NCBI RefSeq assembly: GCF_947498515.1
Contig: NZ_CANMKO010000006.1
Coordinates: 1-64,000, forward strand
DNA from: an uncultured Pelagimonas sp.
GTDB lineage: Bacteria; Pseudomonadota; Alphaproteobacteria; Rhodobacterales; Rhodobacteraceae
Length of the DNA stretch: 64,000 nucleotides
Direction: 5' to 3'
Positions 36,057 to 45,577 of this stretch are shown here, in pieces. Position numbers and translations under genes: made by a program. The number at the start of each line of letters is the position of its first letter. The first letter of the stretch is position 1. Below the pieces are notes generated by a model, which saw only the letters and a program-made list of their open reading frames with translations, had not been told where the DNA came from and did no database searches.

Positions 36057-37352
36057 TCAGCCTTTTTCAGATTGAGCGATGAATTCAATCACCATGGCGG
36101 CGGTCCAAGTGAACCGAGTTCCACCACAGGGTTCGCCGGTTTTGGGGTCATAGTATTCGGCGAAACCGCTTTTCTCGATCAATTGCACCGAGGATGTAGC
36201 AATCCGGTTGGCCACCTCAATTTGACCGGCGCGGCGCAAACCGTCGCTGATCAGATAGTTGACGATGAGCCATGCCGGACCGCGCCAGTAGCGCTTGCCA
36301 TCATAATCCGGCGCATCAGGGTCGTGGCTTGGCACAAGATAGCTCACCTTGTCCGCCATTTCCGTCACTTTATCTGCCAAAGCTTTGGCGCGCTCAGCAG
36401 GGATAGGGGCGAAACCGGCAATCAACCCGCCGACCGACGGGCTATCGATCAATTGATCTAAACGGCGGTCTTGGCAGAGATATTGCCCGTGTTTGTCGCT
36501 CCACAGGCTTTCCATCGCCGCGATACCTTTGGCGGCTTGGGCGCGCGATTTCGCGGCGGTATCGGTGTCGCCCAGCGCATCGGCCAGGTCGGCCAAGTCC
36601 ATACAAGAGCGCAGCAAAATGCCGTTGAACCCCGGATCGACAACCTGAAACGGCGACGCATCGTGCAGTTTGGCATTGTCCCAATTCAGACTACGGAACA
36701 GTTGCACCAACCAAATGTAGCGTTCGTATTGCGCTTGGGTTGGGCGGTGTTCGGGGTTGGCATGTTGGGTGTCACGACGGGTGAACGGCAAGACGCCCTC
36801 GGTTGGGACCCGTTCAAATGCATCATCCCAGTCGATCGAGTTGTCACGCCCGGATTCCCAAGGGTGCAGAATGGCGACCAAACCAGTTCCCTCTGGATCA
36901 CGGTTGGCAAAGAACCATTCGTGCCAGGCAAAGACCTTGGGCAACAAGGTCCGCGCCATTTTGGCAGCGAGCTCTTTGTCTTTGGCGCGGTCAAACAGGC
37001 GCTTGATCGCAAAACCAGCGACGGCCGGCTGGGTGATGCCCGAGGTCGGAACATCGCGCCCGGTTGCCCAGACATCGGGACCGGGGAAATAGCCGTCATC
37101 TTCTTTGTGAAAGATGATATGTGGGACCATGCCGTCTTCCCATTGATGGGCCAGCAGGGTTTCGATCTCGCGCCACGCGCGGGCCTCATCAAAATGGGCC
37201 TGACCAAGGGCGGTAAGGCAACTGTCCCAGTTCCATTGAAACGGATAGAGGCCGTGGGTCGGCACGGTGTAAGTGCCAAGATCATTCTCACGGAGAATGT
37301 CCGAGGCGTTTTGCACAAGCGTTTGCATTGTCTGTTTGTCCTTATGCGTCAT
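36057..37352 (-). CDS. GH63/MGH1-like glycoside hydrolase (candidate glucosylglycerate or mannosylglycerate hydrolase)
   Basis: 431-residue (alpha/alpha)6-barrel enzyme. Motifs: FQWNWDSCLT, EDGMVPH, HPWESGRDNS with probable acid D170, YWRGPAWLIVNYL, and AEYYDPKTGEP with probable base E399, the layout of bacterial mannosylglycerate and glucosylglycerate hydrolases. It is encoded last in an operon with a sugar ABC importer (4-base overlap with the ATPase gene) under a LacI regulator, so the imported glycoside is probably its substrate. Exact substrate is inference. Confidence 0.88.
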   Translation of the reverse strand: MTHKDKQTMQTLVQNASDILRENDLGTYTVPTHGLYPFQWNWDSCLTALGQAHFDEARAWREIETLLAHQWEDGMVPHIIFHKEDDGYFPGPDVWATGRDVPTSGITQPAVAGFAIKRLFDRAKDKELAAKMARTLLPKVFAWHEWFFANRDPEGTGLVAILHPWESGRDNSIDWDDAFERVPTEGVLPFTRRDTQHANPEHRPTQAQYERYIWLVQLFRSLNWDNAKLHDASPFQVVDPGFNGILLRSCMDLADLADALGDTDTAAKSRAQAAKGIAAMESLWSDKHGQYLCQDRRLDQLIDSPSVGGLIAGFAPIPAERAKALADKVTEMADKVSYLVPSHDPDAPDYDGKRYWRGPAWLIVNYLISDGLRRAGQIEVANRIATSSVQLIEKSGFAEYYDPKTGEPCGGTRFTWTAAMVIEFIAQSEKG

Positions 37353-38389
37353 TGGACGGCATGGTGTGATTTCGGGTCAAACCAGCGGATGCGGTCTGGC
37401 GTTGGGGCAAGGGTCAGGACGTCGCCGGGGGACACCTTGAGGTCGCTATCTAGGACGGCGCGGAACAGGGTTCCGTCAACTTCGGCGGTGACCAAAAGAT
37501 GCGCGCCAAGCGGTTCGACAACCTTGGCTTTTGCCTTTAATCCAGCGTCCGAAAGGGTCATATCCTCGGGTCGAATTGCGAACTCCAGCGGACGGTTGAG
37601 ATCAGGCCCCTTAAGGGTTTGACCGGCAACGCGCCATTGGCCCGCCCCTGTCGGTTCGGCGGGGAGAAAATTCATCGGCGGATTGCCTATGAACCCGGCG
37701 ACAAAACGCTCGGCGGGGTCGCGATACACCTCGATGGGTGAGGCCGCCTGAACAATCCGCCCTTCGTGCATGACGCTAATCCGATCAGCCATCGACATGG
37801 CTTCGACTTGGTCATGGGTGACGTAGATCGCGGTTGTGTTGCTTTCAGCCAAAACCCCTTTGAGCTCGGCGCGCATCTCCATGCGCAACAGGGCATCAAG
37901 GTTGGAGAGCGGTTCATCCATCAAGATCACATCGGGCTCCATCGCCAAAGCACGCGCCACAGCAACCCGTTGACGTTGCCCACCCGAAAGCTCACCGGAA
38001 TAGCGGCTGAGCAATTGTTCGATATGCATCAGCTCGGCAGTGCGTTCGACGCGGCGCTTGACCTCATCATTTGGCAATTTCTGCATCCGCAGGCCAAAGC
38101 CGATGTTTTCGAACACCGTCAAATGCGGAAACACCGCATAGTTTTGAAACACCATTGCAATGCCACGATCTTTGGGTGGCAAATGGTCGATCCGCCGCCC
38201 CCCGATCCAGACTTCGCCGGTGGTCTGGGTTTCCAGCCCGGCAATGATCCGCAGCAAGGTGGATTTCCCACAGCCCGATGCGCCGAGCAGGACCATAAAC
38301 TCCTGATCGTCGATGGTCAGGTTGATGTCGTGAAGCGCCTGATAAGACCCAAACCGCTTGGCGACATTTTTGATTTCGATAACAGCCAT
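37349..38389 (-). CDS. Sugar ABC transporter ATP-binding protein (UgpC/MalK type)
   Basis: 346-residue ATPase: Walker A GASGCGKST, signature LSGGQRQRVA, Walker B VILMDEPLSNLD, H-loop VTHDQ, then a C-terminal OB/TOBE domain (about 235-346) typical of MalK/UgpC ATPases. MAVIEIKNV at 38389 is the family start; the upstream extension is not conserved. It energises the importer formed with the two permeases upstream and overlaps the hydrolase gene downstream. Confidence 0.95.
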   Translation of the reverse strand: MAVIEIKNVAKRFGSYQALHDINLTIDDQEFMVLLGASGCGKSTLLRIIAGLETQTTGEVWIGGRRIDHLPPKDRGIAMVFQNYAVFPHLTVFENIGFGLRMQKLPNDEVKRRVERTAELMHIEQLLSRYSGELSGGQRQRVAVARALAMEPDVILMDEPLSNLDALLRMEMRAELKGVLAESNTTAIYVTHDQVEAMSMADRISVMHEGRIVQAASPIEVYRDPAERFVAGFIGNPPMNFLPAEPTGAGQWRVAGQTLKGPDLNRPLEFAIRPEDMTLSDAGLKAKAKVVEPLGAHLLVTAEVDGTLFRAVLDSDLKVSPGDVLTLAPTPDRIRWFDPKSHHAVQ

Positions 38390-38414
38390 TTTCAGTTTCC
38401 AATCAGCGGTTGGC

Positions 38415-39230
38415 TTAACGGTTAGCGATGCCCCACATCGCAAACAGGTATTTGCGGACGGCAAAGATGAAGATCAGCGCTGGCACGACAAGGATGAAGC
38501 CACCGGCGAATTTCAAATGCAGTGGTGAGGTATCGAGGTTCTGCAATAGGAACGCCGTGAGGGTTCGGTTTTCGATTGTGAGAACTGCGGCGGCAAAGAC
38601 TTCGTTCCACGAGATCACAAAGGCAAAAATCGCGCTGGCGGTGATACCGGGAAGGATCAGCGGCAAGACAACCTTGGTAAAGGCGGTCAGGCGCGTACAG
38701 CCCAAGGTCCAAGCGGCTTCTTCCAACTCAATCGGGATGCCGGAGAACAGCGAGAAGGTGATCAGCACAGAAAACGGGATTGCCAATGTGGTGTGCACCA
38801 AGGCCAGACCAAACACCGTGTCGTCCAACCCTGTGCGGATAAACATCACTGCCAAAGGCAACGCCAGCAACGGCAACGGAAAGGCGCGGGTCAGCAAGAT
38901 CAACAGCCGAAACAACCCCTTGCCCGGAAAATCGAACCGCGACAGCGCATAACCAGCCGGGGCACCGATAGCGATGGACATGACCATCGTCATCGCGGCC
39001 ACAAGGATCGAGTTTTTAAGCGCTGTCAGCATCCCCTCAAATCCGGCGAAGAAGCTTAGACTGCCTAGGTCAAATTCCGGCCAGAACGGCTTGGGAAAAC
39101 TGTTGACCGTTTCGGGCGAGCTCAGCGTGTTGATCAGCAAAAGGTAAAGCGGCACGATGACCCAAGCGCAAAGCAGGACAACCGAGGCGGTGTATAGGAA
39201 CCGCCCGCTGGAACGCGTTTCGGCATTCAT
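38415..39230 (-). CDS. Sugar ABC transporter permease (MalG type)
   Basis: 271-residue inner-membrane permease with six helices and the EAA loop EEAAWTLGCTRLTAFTKVVLPLILPGI that docks to the ATPase. It overlaps the other permease gene by 4 bases. Confidence 0.93.
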   Translation of the reverse strand: MNAETRSSGRFLYTASVVLLCAWVIVPLYLLLINTLSSPETVNSFPKPFWPEFDLGSLSFFAGFEGMLTALKNSILVAAMTMVMSIAIGAPAGYALSRFDFPGKGLFRLLILLTRAFPLPLLALPLAVMFIRTGLDDTVFGLALVHTTLAIPFSVLITFSLFSGIPIELEEAAWTLGCTRLTAFTKVVLPLILPGITASAIFAFVISWNEVFAAAVLTIENRTLTAFLLQNLDTSPLHLKFAGGFILVVPALIFIFAVRKYLFAMWGIANR

Positions 39231-40072
39231 ATCGTTGCTCCTTTCGGGACGCGCAGGGCACGCATGATGATCAGAGTAAAGGCGATGGAGATCGCAAGGA
39301 TGATCAAGGCCATCGCCGCCGCGGCGCCGCCATTCAGCAGGTCAAATTGGTAGGCGTAGGTTTCGCCCATAAGGACCGGGAACAAGGTGCCGCCCAGCGC
39401 CGCAACCACGGCAAAGATTTCAAAGGCCAGGATGACACGTAACACCAGAGCGGTCTGCAAAGACGGGCGCAGCAGAGGAAGGGTGATACGGGTAAACCGT
39501 TTCCACGGGCTGGCACCAAACACTTCGGCGGCCTCGTAATATTCTTTGGGGATCAACCCGATACCCGCCACTAGGATAACCAGCATGATCGCTGTCGCGC
39601 GCCAGATCTCGGCCAAAGCAATGGCGAGGAAAACAATGCCGGGATGTTGATAGCTTAAGAAATTCACCGGGCGATCAACAACACCCAAGCCGCTCATCAT
39701 TGAGTTGAGGAAACCGGATTGTTCAAAGATCGCAAGCCAGATGATACCGGCCGCGAGATCGGAAATCCCAAGCGGGATCGTCCAGACATATAGGATAAGG
39801 TCGCGGCCCTTTTGCATGCGGGTGACCATCGTGGCCATCAACAGCGCCAGCGCCAATTGCACCGGCACAACAGCAGCCGCAAGCAACATGGTGTTCCTGA
39901 AAGAGATCGGGAATTTCCAATGGCTGGTCACGTCCTGAAAGTTCTTCAGACTCCAGCCGCCATCAGCATAAAACGCTTGCTGTGCCACCAGAATGAACGG
40001 GTACAAGAAGAAAAGGCACAGAAACAGCGTGACCGGCAGGATCAATAAATAGGGGAGGTACCGCGCGTTCAT
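39227..40072 (-). CDS. Sugar ABC transporter permease (MalF type)
   Basis: 281-residue permease, six helices, EAA loop YEAAEVFGASPWKRFTRITLPLLRPSL. A hairpin of 7 bp (40116-40140) separates it from the binding-protein gene. It forms the heterodimeric channel with the MalG-type protein. Confidence 0.93.
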   Translation of the reverse strand: MNARYLPYLLILPVTLFLCLFFLYPFILVAQQAFYADGGWSLKNFQDVTSHWKFPISFRNTMLLAAAVVPVQLALALLMATMVTRMQKGRDLILYVWTIPLGISDLAAGIIWLAIFEQSGFLNSMMSGLGVVDRPVNFLSYQHPGIVFLAIALAEIWRATAIMLVILVAGIGLIPKEYYEAAEVFGASPWKRFTRITLPLLRPSLQTALVLRVILAFEIFAVVAALGGTLFPVLMGETYAYQFDLLNGGAAAAMALIILAISIAFTLIIMRALRVPKGATI

Positions 40073-40115
40073 GGCGCTGCTCCTGTGTGTCAGTTAACAT
40101 GAAAAGGGAGTGGGT

Positions 40116-40140
40116 GTCCGGGCCCACGTGTGACCCGGAC
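40116..40140 (-). terminator. Intercistronic hairpin between binding protein and permease
   Basis: GTCCGGG (40116-40122) and CCCGGAC (40134-40140) form a stem with an 11-base loop just after the binding-protein stop (reverse strand). A weak T-run follows (CCCTTTTC). Such hairpins stabilise the upstream mRNA part or attenuate readthrough, so the binding protein is made in excess. Confidence 0.6.
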
Positions 40141-40151
40141 AAGCGCCGAGC

Positions 40152-41417
40152 TTACTCGACCGGGCAAGCACCTTCGGAAGGTGCATCCGGGGCCCAGCAG
40201 GGCGCGCCGGTTTCATTCATGATCGCCTCAAGCGCACCTTTTTGGTCATCCAGAACCGTACGGATGTCTTGATTGGCCAGAACGATCCGCTCAAACGTGT
40301 CGACAAAGACGCGGTTGAATTCGCCACCTTTGGCACCAAGGCCAGCAGGCAAAAGACCGGGGTTGGCATCGGCCGAACCGCTCATCTTGGCAACGGCCCC
40401 ACCGGCGGCCTGAACGGCAGGCGGCAGATCACCGGGAAGCTCTACATCAACAACCGGGAAGAAGTTGGTGGCGCGCAGAGTCGCCAGCTGAGTTTCCGGC
40501 TTGAGCATATGCGCCACCAGAGCCTTGGCCGCGTCCATATCAGGCGCGGTTTTCGGGATACCGACACCGGCGATCACAGGCATGAAACCACGACCGGTTG
40601 GACCTGCAGGCGCCGGGAAGGCGACGAAATCATCGGGACGTTCGTTAAACGCCTGTGCCAGACGCGAGGTGTGATCAAAGGCAATCCAAACGTCTTCGTT
40701 CAACAACTGTTCTTGAAGGAAGCTGAAGTTGGTCGAGGCTGGGTTGGTATGCGCCCAAAGCTTCTTGAAATCTTCCCATGCTGTAACCGCCGCATCCGAG
40801 GCAAAGGTACGCACCACGCCATCGGTGTAGGATGGGTACAAATAGCCTTGGAAGAAGCGGTGCTTAAGTCCCTTAGGGCCCGCAGGGAAACCAAACTTGG
40901 CCTCACCAGTTGCCTCATGGACATTGGCGGCCCATGCGATCAGTTGCTCATAGGTCAACGCATCAATGTCTGCACCTTCTGGCAGATGCTCTAGCGCCTT
41001 TTTATTGGCCGCCATGATATAGCTCGCCTGCATCCACGGGATGTATTGCGCACTATCGGTGCCCAGTTTGGCCAATTCATTGAAAGTGTCAGAGGCCGAC
41101 ATCACGCCAATATCGCTCAAATCAACCAGATCGTCGGCGTTCATCGCCGAGAAATCACCGTGTAGCGCACCCAGAACGCCAATTGTCCCGGTTCCGGCCT
41201 GCAATTCTGCCTGCAGACGGGTCAACCAAGGGCCGCCGTCGTTTGGCTGGTAGTCAACTTTGTCCTGAAAATTGCCAAGAACCTGTTCGCGCATGGCCTG
41301 CGCTTCTTCAACTGGTTTGGCTTGTGTCGACCAAAACAGAACATCCGCCTGCGCGGCACCTGTTGTCATGGTAACGGCCAAGGCGGCTGCCCCGGCAAAT
41401 TTGTATCCGAACGTCAT
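40152..41417 (-). CDS. Extracellular solute-binding protein, sugar ABC importer
   Basis: 421 residues with a cleavable signal peptide (MTFGYKFAGAAALAVTMTTGAAQA, cleavage after AQA). Family 1 binding protein fold; DVLFWSTQAKPVEEAQAMREQVLGNF at the mature N-terminus. The ATG at 41417 is preceded by GGGAGGAT; the longer frame to 41534 runs through the promoter. First gene of the operon binding protein / MalF / MalG / ATPase / hydrolase. Confidence 0.93.
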   Translation of the reverse strand: MTFGYKFAGAAALAVTMTTGAAQADVLFWSTQAKPVEEAQAMREQVLGNFQDKVDYQPNDGGPWLTRLQAELQAGTGTIGVLGALHGDFSAMNADDLVDLSDIGVMSASDTFNELAKLGTDSAQYIPWMQASYIMAANKKALEHLPEGADIDALTYEQLIAWAANVHEATGEAKFGFPAGPKGLKHRFFQGYLYPSYTDGVVRTFASDAAVTAWEDFKKLWAHTNPASTNFSFLQEQLLNEDVWIAFDHTSRLAQAFNERPDDFVAFPAPAGPTGRGFMPVIAGVGIPKTAPDMDAAKALVAHMLKPETQLATLRATNFFPVVDVELPGDLPPAVQAAGGAVAKMSGSADANPGLLPAGLGAKGGEFNRVFVDTFERIVLANQDIRTVLDDQKGALEAIMNETGAPCWAPDAPSEGACPVE

Positions 41418-41509
41418 GTCATCCTCCCGAGATGCATTTTTCCAATGCGGACTCAACTTCCCCCAGTGTGAACACCAGACCTCCGAAACTGAGTCTCTGG
41501 GTAAAGTTT

Positions 41510-41525
41510 GGTATAACGTTATACC
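41510..41525. promoter_or_regulatory. LacI-type operator in the sugar operon promoter
   Basis: GGTATAACGTTATACC is a perfect 16-bp palindrome with the central CG typical of LacI-family sites. On the reverse strand a -35-like TTGACA (41529-41534) lies directly upstream of it, so bound repressor would block transcription of the binding-protein gene. It lies between the divergent operon and its LacI gene. Confidence 0.85.
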
Positions 41526-41651
41526 TCCTGTCAATTCCCTTTTTTCGCCCTCACAGGAGCATACGCTAACATTTCGGTTGATATCTGCCTATAAAATCGC
41601 CAATTCTTGTCGCTATTGGTAAAACGCTGCATCACGAAAGCCCGCTCACGC

Positions 41652-42665
41652 ATGTCGCAAAAGCCCAAACTCTCTACCGTTGCTCGCGAAGCTGGGGTGT
41701 CGACCGCGACCGCCAGCCAAGTGATGCGCGGGGCCGGGAGAATATCGGACGCGACGCGTAAAAAGGTGCTCGAGGCGGCACATAAACTGCACTACGTACC
41801 CGATGGTCGGGCGGCCTCGATGCGCTCAGGCGTCAATCGTGAAATCGGATTTGTCATCCATCAAATCGCCAACCCGTTTAACGCCGAAGTCATCAGCGGC
41901 GTCAGCGACCTCTTCGAATCCGAAGGGTTTTTGGTCTCGGTTCTCGATAGCCGTGACGACACCGAACGCCAACGCCGCAACATTCAGGCCTTTATTCGCA
42001 ATGCACGCGGTGGCCTACTTTGGGTCCCTGCGGATGACACCGATGATAGCACTTATGACCTCTTGCGCACCCACGGCATTCCAACCGTGACCTTCTTGCG
42101 TCACCTACCCTCGGAACCCTTTGACCACGTGGGCATTCGCGATGCCGACGCGACCCAAACCGCGACCACGCATTTGGCTGATCTTGGCCACCACCACATT
42201 GCCTTTTTGGGCGGCAAATCCCGGTCCTTCGTGCGTACTGAACGGATCGCAGGCTATACCCGCGTGATGCAAGACCGCGGCTTGGGCGACCCAATTATCT
42301 GGGACACCGATGATGATAAACTGGCAGGAATGGAGGCGATGGTGGCTCTGCGCGACGCGTATCCAGAGGTCACGGCCTTGGTCTGCAACGGCGACATGGT
42401 GGCGATTGGGGCGTCTTTGGCGCTGCAATCCATGGGCTTACAGCCGGGCAAGGACATCTCAATTGTCGGCTTCGATGACGTCCAAGACGCGGCCGTCGCC
42501 ATTCCGCCGCTCACCACCATGGCCGTTTCACCTTATCAACTTGGCCGCAAACTCGCGCAAATCATGCTCGACCGGTTAGAGGCCCCCGACACGCCCGCGA
42601 CAGTGACCCAAGTCGCCGCAACCTTGGTGGTGCGCGACACAACGGGTGCGCCAATCCGGCCCTAG
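41652..42665 (+). CDS. LacI-family regulator of the sugar ABC operon
   Basis: 337 residues: HTH (LSTVAREAGVSTATASQVMRG, about 6-26) with hinge helix, then a periplasmic-binding-like sensor. The start at 41652 (MSQKPKLSTVA) is the family start; 15 more in-frame codons run upstream to a start at 41607. Its operator is very probably the palindrome at 41510-41525. It ends in CTAG shared with the stop of the convergent AraC gene. Confidence 0.93.
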   Translation: MSQKPKLSTVAREAGVSTATASQVMRGAGRISDATRKKVLEAAHKLHYVPDGRAASMRSGVNREIGFVIHQIANPFNAEVISGVSDLFESEGFLVSVLDSRDDTERQRRNIQAFIRNARGGLLWVPADDTDDSTYDLLRTHGIPTVTFLRHLPSEPFDHVGIRDADATQTATTHLADLGHHHIAFLGGKSRSFVRTERIAGYTRVMQDRGLGDPIIWDTDDDKLAGMEAMVALRDAYPEVTALVCNGDMVAIGASLALQSMGLQPGKDISIVGFDDVQDAAVAIPPLTTMAVSPYQLGRKLAQIMLDRLEAPDTPATVTQVAATLVVRDTTGAPIRP

Positions 42666-43684
42666 GTGCACATGTCATCGCGGTATTGGCGCGGGGTTTG
42701 TCCGGTCCATCCACGAAACGCCCTGTAAAAGCTCGCCGGTGTGGCAAACCCCGTGTCCTGAGAGATCGCCTCGATCGGTTTGCCCGTCGCCAAATCGCGC
42801 AAGGCCATGTCCCGCCGCACCCCGTCCTTGATGGCCTGAAAAGACGTCCCTTCGGATTTCAAACGCCGGATCAAGGTGCGCGGTGTGACATGCAAATGCC
42901 GCGCTGCGTCCCCAAGATCACAGTCCATGCGCGGTGACAGAACAAGCAGCTCTCGAATGCGCAAAGGCAAGGCGTGTTCACGTGAATTCGTGAAAATCCA
43001 ATCCCGCGGGGCGCGTTGGAGAAAGCTGGTCATATCGGCTTCGCTCCGCGACACGGGCAAATCCCCCAGCGCTTTGTCAAAACCGATCCAAGACGTGGTT
43101 TCGTCAAACACAATCGGACCGGGGAACAAAATCGGATAATCCTGAGCAAAACCCGGCTTGGGAAAGGTGAACCCAACCCCGGTCAAGGGCAGCTCGCGCA
43201 GCGCCAACCAAGACGCGACCCCATGCGCCAATTTCAACATAAGCATATGCCCGAACCGAGACGGGTTTGCGCCAGAAATCGGACGGATATGCAAGATCAG
43301 CGACCTGTCGGTTTCCGACAGGCTCAAGTGGTGGTCATCCAACACGAGGTTCCAAAAGGTCGAAAACCGGTACAAAGCCGCGGCAAGCGATGATGCCCCA
43401 AGGACGGAGGCGCACAGGTGCTTGAGCGCTCCGGGGCGAATGATGCGGCTCCAAAGCCCCATCATCTCATCTCCGGTTTCAGACACAACAATCTGATAAA
43501 GTTTCACAATTTGATCGTGCGTTACCCGCCCACGTCCGTCGATCCTCTCCTGTCGCAAGCCGCTTCGATATAGCATGTCGCTGACCTGATCTGGTGGGCA
43601 CATGCGATGAAGCGACTCGATCCAATCTTGGACAAAGGCGCGTGAAACGGTGGGCAAAACCGGAGGGGAGACGGGCATTGGCAT
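42662..43684 (-). CDS. AraC-family regulator (OruR/ArgR-like N-domain)
   Basis: 340 residues: an N-terminal 'Arabinose_bd'-type domain (WSRIIRPGALKHLCASVLGASSLAAAL...) and C-terminal double HTH (DLGDAARHLHVTPRTLIRRLKSEGTSFQAIKDGVRRDMA; FATPASFYRAFRGWTGQTPRQYR). Divergent from the acyl-CoA dehydrogenase gene, so likely its regulator. TTGTG-TC-CACAA (43723-43734) in the 116-base interval is a candidate site. The first ATG at 43732 is less likely than those at 43684 or 43678. Confidence 0.88.
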   Translation of the reverse strand: MPMPVSPPVLPTVSRAFVQDWIESLHRMCPPDQVSDMLYRSGLRQERIDGRGRVTHDQIVKLYQIVVSETGDEMMGLWSRIIRPGALKHLCASVLGASSLAAALYRFSTFWNLVLDDHHLSLSETDRSLILHIRPISGANPSRFGHMLMLKLAHGVASWLALRELPLTGVGFTFPKPGFAQDYPILFPGPIVFDETTSWIGFDKALGDLPVSRSEADMTSFLQRAPRDWIFTNSREHALPLRIRELLVLSPRMDCDLGDAARHLHVTPRTLIRRLKSEGTSFQAIKDGVRRDMALRDLATGKPIEAISQDTGFATPASFYRAFRGWTGQTPRQYRDDMCT

Positions 43685-43800
43685 GGTGGCAGTCTCTCTG
43701 AAAATGTCACTTTTTGCAAATATTGTGTCCACAACGGAGATAGCTCCACCCGCTGCGCAGCGCTACACCCCCTTCAACCCAATAATTGACGGAGCCCGCC

Positions 43801-45558
43801 ATGACCTTCCGCGCACCGGTGCAGGACATCACCTTTAACATCGAACATCTGAGTGGATGGCCCGAGCTGACCACCCTACCTGCCTATGAGGATTTCGAAC
43901 TCGATGATGTGCAGGCGGTTCTGGAAGAATTTGGCCGGTTTTGCAGCGAAGAGATCGCCCCGCTCAACGCCCCCGGCGATGAGGTCGGATCAAACTATGC
44001 CAATGGCAAGGTTGTGCTGCCCGATGGCTTTGCCGAGGCCTATGGCAAATGTGTCGAGATGGGCTGGCCCGGTTTGCCACACCCGGCGGAACACGGTGGT
44101 CAGGGCCTCCCCCGTGTTGTGGGGGCGGCCGCGACCGAGATCCTAAACGCCGCCAATATGAGCTTTGCTTTGTGCCAATTGCTCACCGATGGCGCGGTCG
44201 AGGCTTTGCTTACCGCCGGATCAGACCAACAAAAAGCCATCTATCTGGAGAAACTGATCACCGGGCATTGGACCGGGACGATGAACCTGACCGAACCGCA
44301 AGCCGGCAGCGACCTCGCCCTGCTGCGCACTCGTGCCGAGCCACAAGACAACGGCAGCTACGCCATCACCGGCACCAAGATTTTCATCACCTATGGCGAA
44401 CACGACATGGCCGAAAACACCGTGCATCTGGTGTTGGCCCGCCTGCCCGATGCGCCAAAGGGCGTCAAAGGCATCAGCCTGTTCTTGGTCCCCAAATTCA
44501 TGGTGTCCGACGACGGAAACATCGGCGATCGCAACACCGTGCGCTGTGTCAGCGTCGAACACAAGCTTGGCATCAAGGCTAGCCCAACAGCAGTTTTGGA
44601 ATTCGAAGGGGCCACCGGGTACTTGATCGGCAAGGAACACGCCGGTCTCGAATACATGTTCACCATGATGAACGCCGCACGCTTTGCCGTGGGCGTTCAA
44701 GGCATCGCCATTTCCGAACGCGCCTACCAACAAGCGCTTGCCTATGCCCAAGACCGGGTGCAAAGCCGCCCGGTTGATGGCTCTGCTCGTGAGGCGGTGC
44801 CAATCATCAACCACCCCGATGTTCGGCGTTTGTTGATGCGGATGAAGGCCTTGACCGAAGGCACCCGCGCCATGGCTTGCACGGCCGCCGCTTGGCAGGA
44901 TTTGGGCCATCACACCGACGACAAAACCTTGTCTGACCTGTCCGAATTTCTAACACCCCTTGTCAAAGGCTATAGCACCGAGATGGGTGTCGAAGTGGCC
45001 TCATGCGGTGTGCAAGTGCATGGCGGAATGGGGTTTATCGAAGAAACCGGAGCAGCTCAACATTACCGCGACGCCCGCATTTTGCCGATCTACGAAGGCA
45101 CCACCGCCATTCAGGCTAATGACCTTGTGGGGCGCAAAACGCTCCGCGATGGTGGTGTGACGGCGATGCGTCTGGCCGCGATGATTGGCGAAACCGAAGC
45201 CTTGCTCGCGGCGGGATCAAACGAGGCCCGCGCCGTGGCCAAACGTCTGGCCGAATCTCGCAGCGATTTCGAAGACGTCGTAGCTTATATGCTCGACACC
45301 GCCAAAACGGACCCAAATGCCGCCTTTGGGGCCGGTGTGCCCTATCTGATGTTGGCAGGGAACTTGGTTGCCGGTTGGCAGCTTGGTCGCGCCCTTTTGG
45401 CGGCTGAAACGGCCAAAACCCAAGGTGGCGACCCTGCGTTTCTATCTGCCAAAATCACCACAGCTCGGTTCTATGCCGATCACATCCTTGTAGACACCCA
45501 ATCCCAACGCGCCCGCATCCTTGAGGGGGCTGATGCCCTTCTCTCGGCGGTATTTTGA
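43801..45558 (+). CDS. Long acyl-CoA dehydrogenase (DmdC-like)
   Basis: 585 residues, longer than standard 380-400 residue members and similar to the DmdC/3-methylmercaptopropionyl-CoA dehydrogenase type. MNLTEPQAGSDLALLRT, GTKIFITYGEHD, GVQVHGGMGFIEETGAAQHYRDARILPIYEGTTAIQANDLVGRK with the catalytic Glu are visible. No acyl-CoA ligase is near, so a role in DMSP demethylation is only a possibility. Electrons go to ETF. Followed closely by a crotonase gene. Confidence 0.9.
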   Translation: MTFRAPVQDITFNIEHLSGWPELTTLPAYEDFELDDVQAVLEEFGRFCSEEIAPLNAPGDEVGSNYANGKVVLPDGFAEAYGKCVEMGWPGLPHPAEHGGQGLPRVVGAAATEILNAANMSFALCQLLTDGAVEALLTAGSDQQKAIYLEKLITGHWTGTMNLTEPQAGSDLALLRTRAEPQDNGSYAITGTKIFITYGEHDMAENTVHLVLARLPDAPKGVKGISLFLVPKFMVSDDGNIGDRNTVRCVSVEHKLGIKASPTAVLEFEGATGYLIGKEHAGLEYMFTMMNAARFAVGVQGIAISERAYQQALAYAQDRVQSRPVDGSAREAVPIINHPDVRRLLMRMKALTEGTRAMACTAAAWQDLGHHTDDKTLSDLSEFLTPLVKGYSTEMGVEVASCGVQVHGGMGFIEETGAAQHYRDARILPIYEGTTAIQANDLVGRKTLRDGGVTAMRLAAMIGETEALLAAGSNEARAVAKRLAESRSDFEDVVAYMLDTAKTDPNAAFGAGVPYLMLAGNLVAGWQLGRALLAAETAKTQGGDPAFLSAKITTARFYADHILVDTQSQRARILEGADALLSAVF

Positions 45559-45577
45559 TCCCTGAAAGGACACGGAT

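Noticed and set aside
36471-37622. 383-codon forward open frame over the GH63-like hydrolase and ATPase
   Set aside because: Runs antisense to two clear genes and has no motif or ribosome-binding site.
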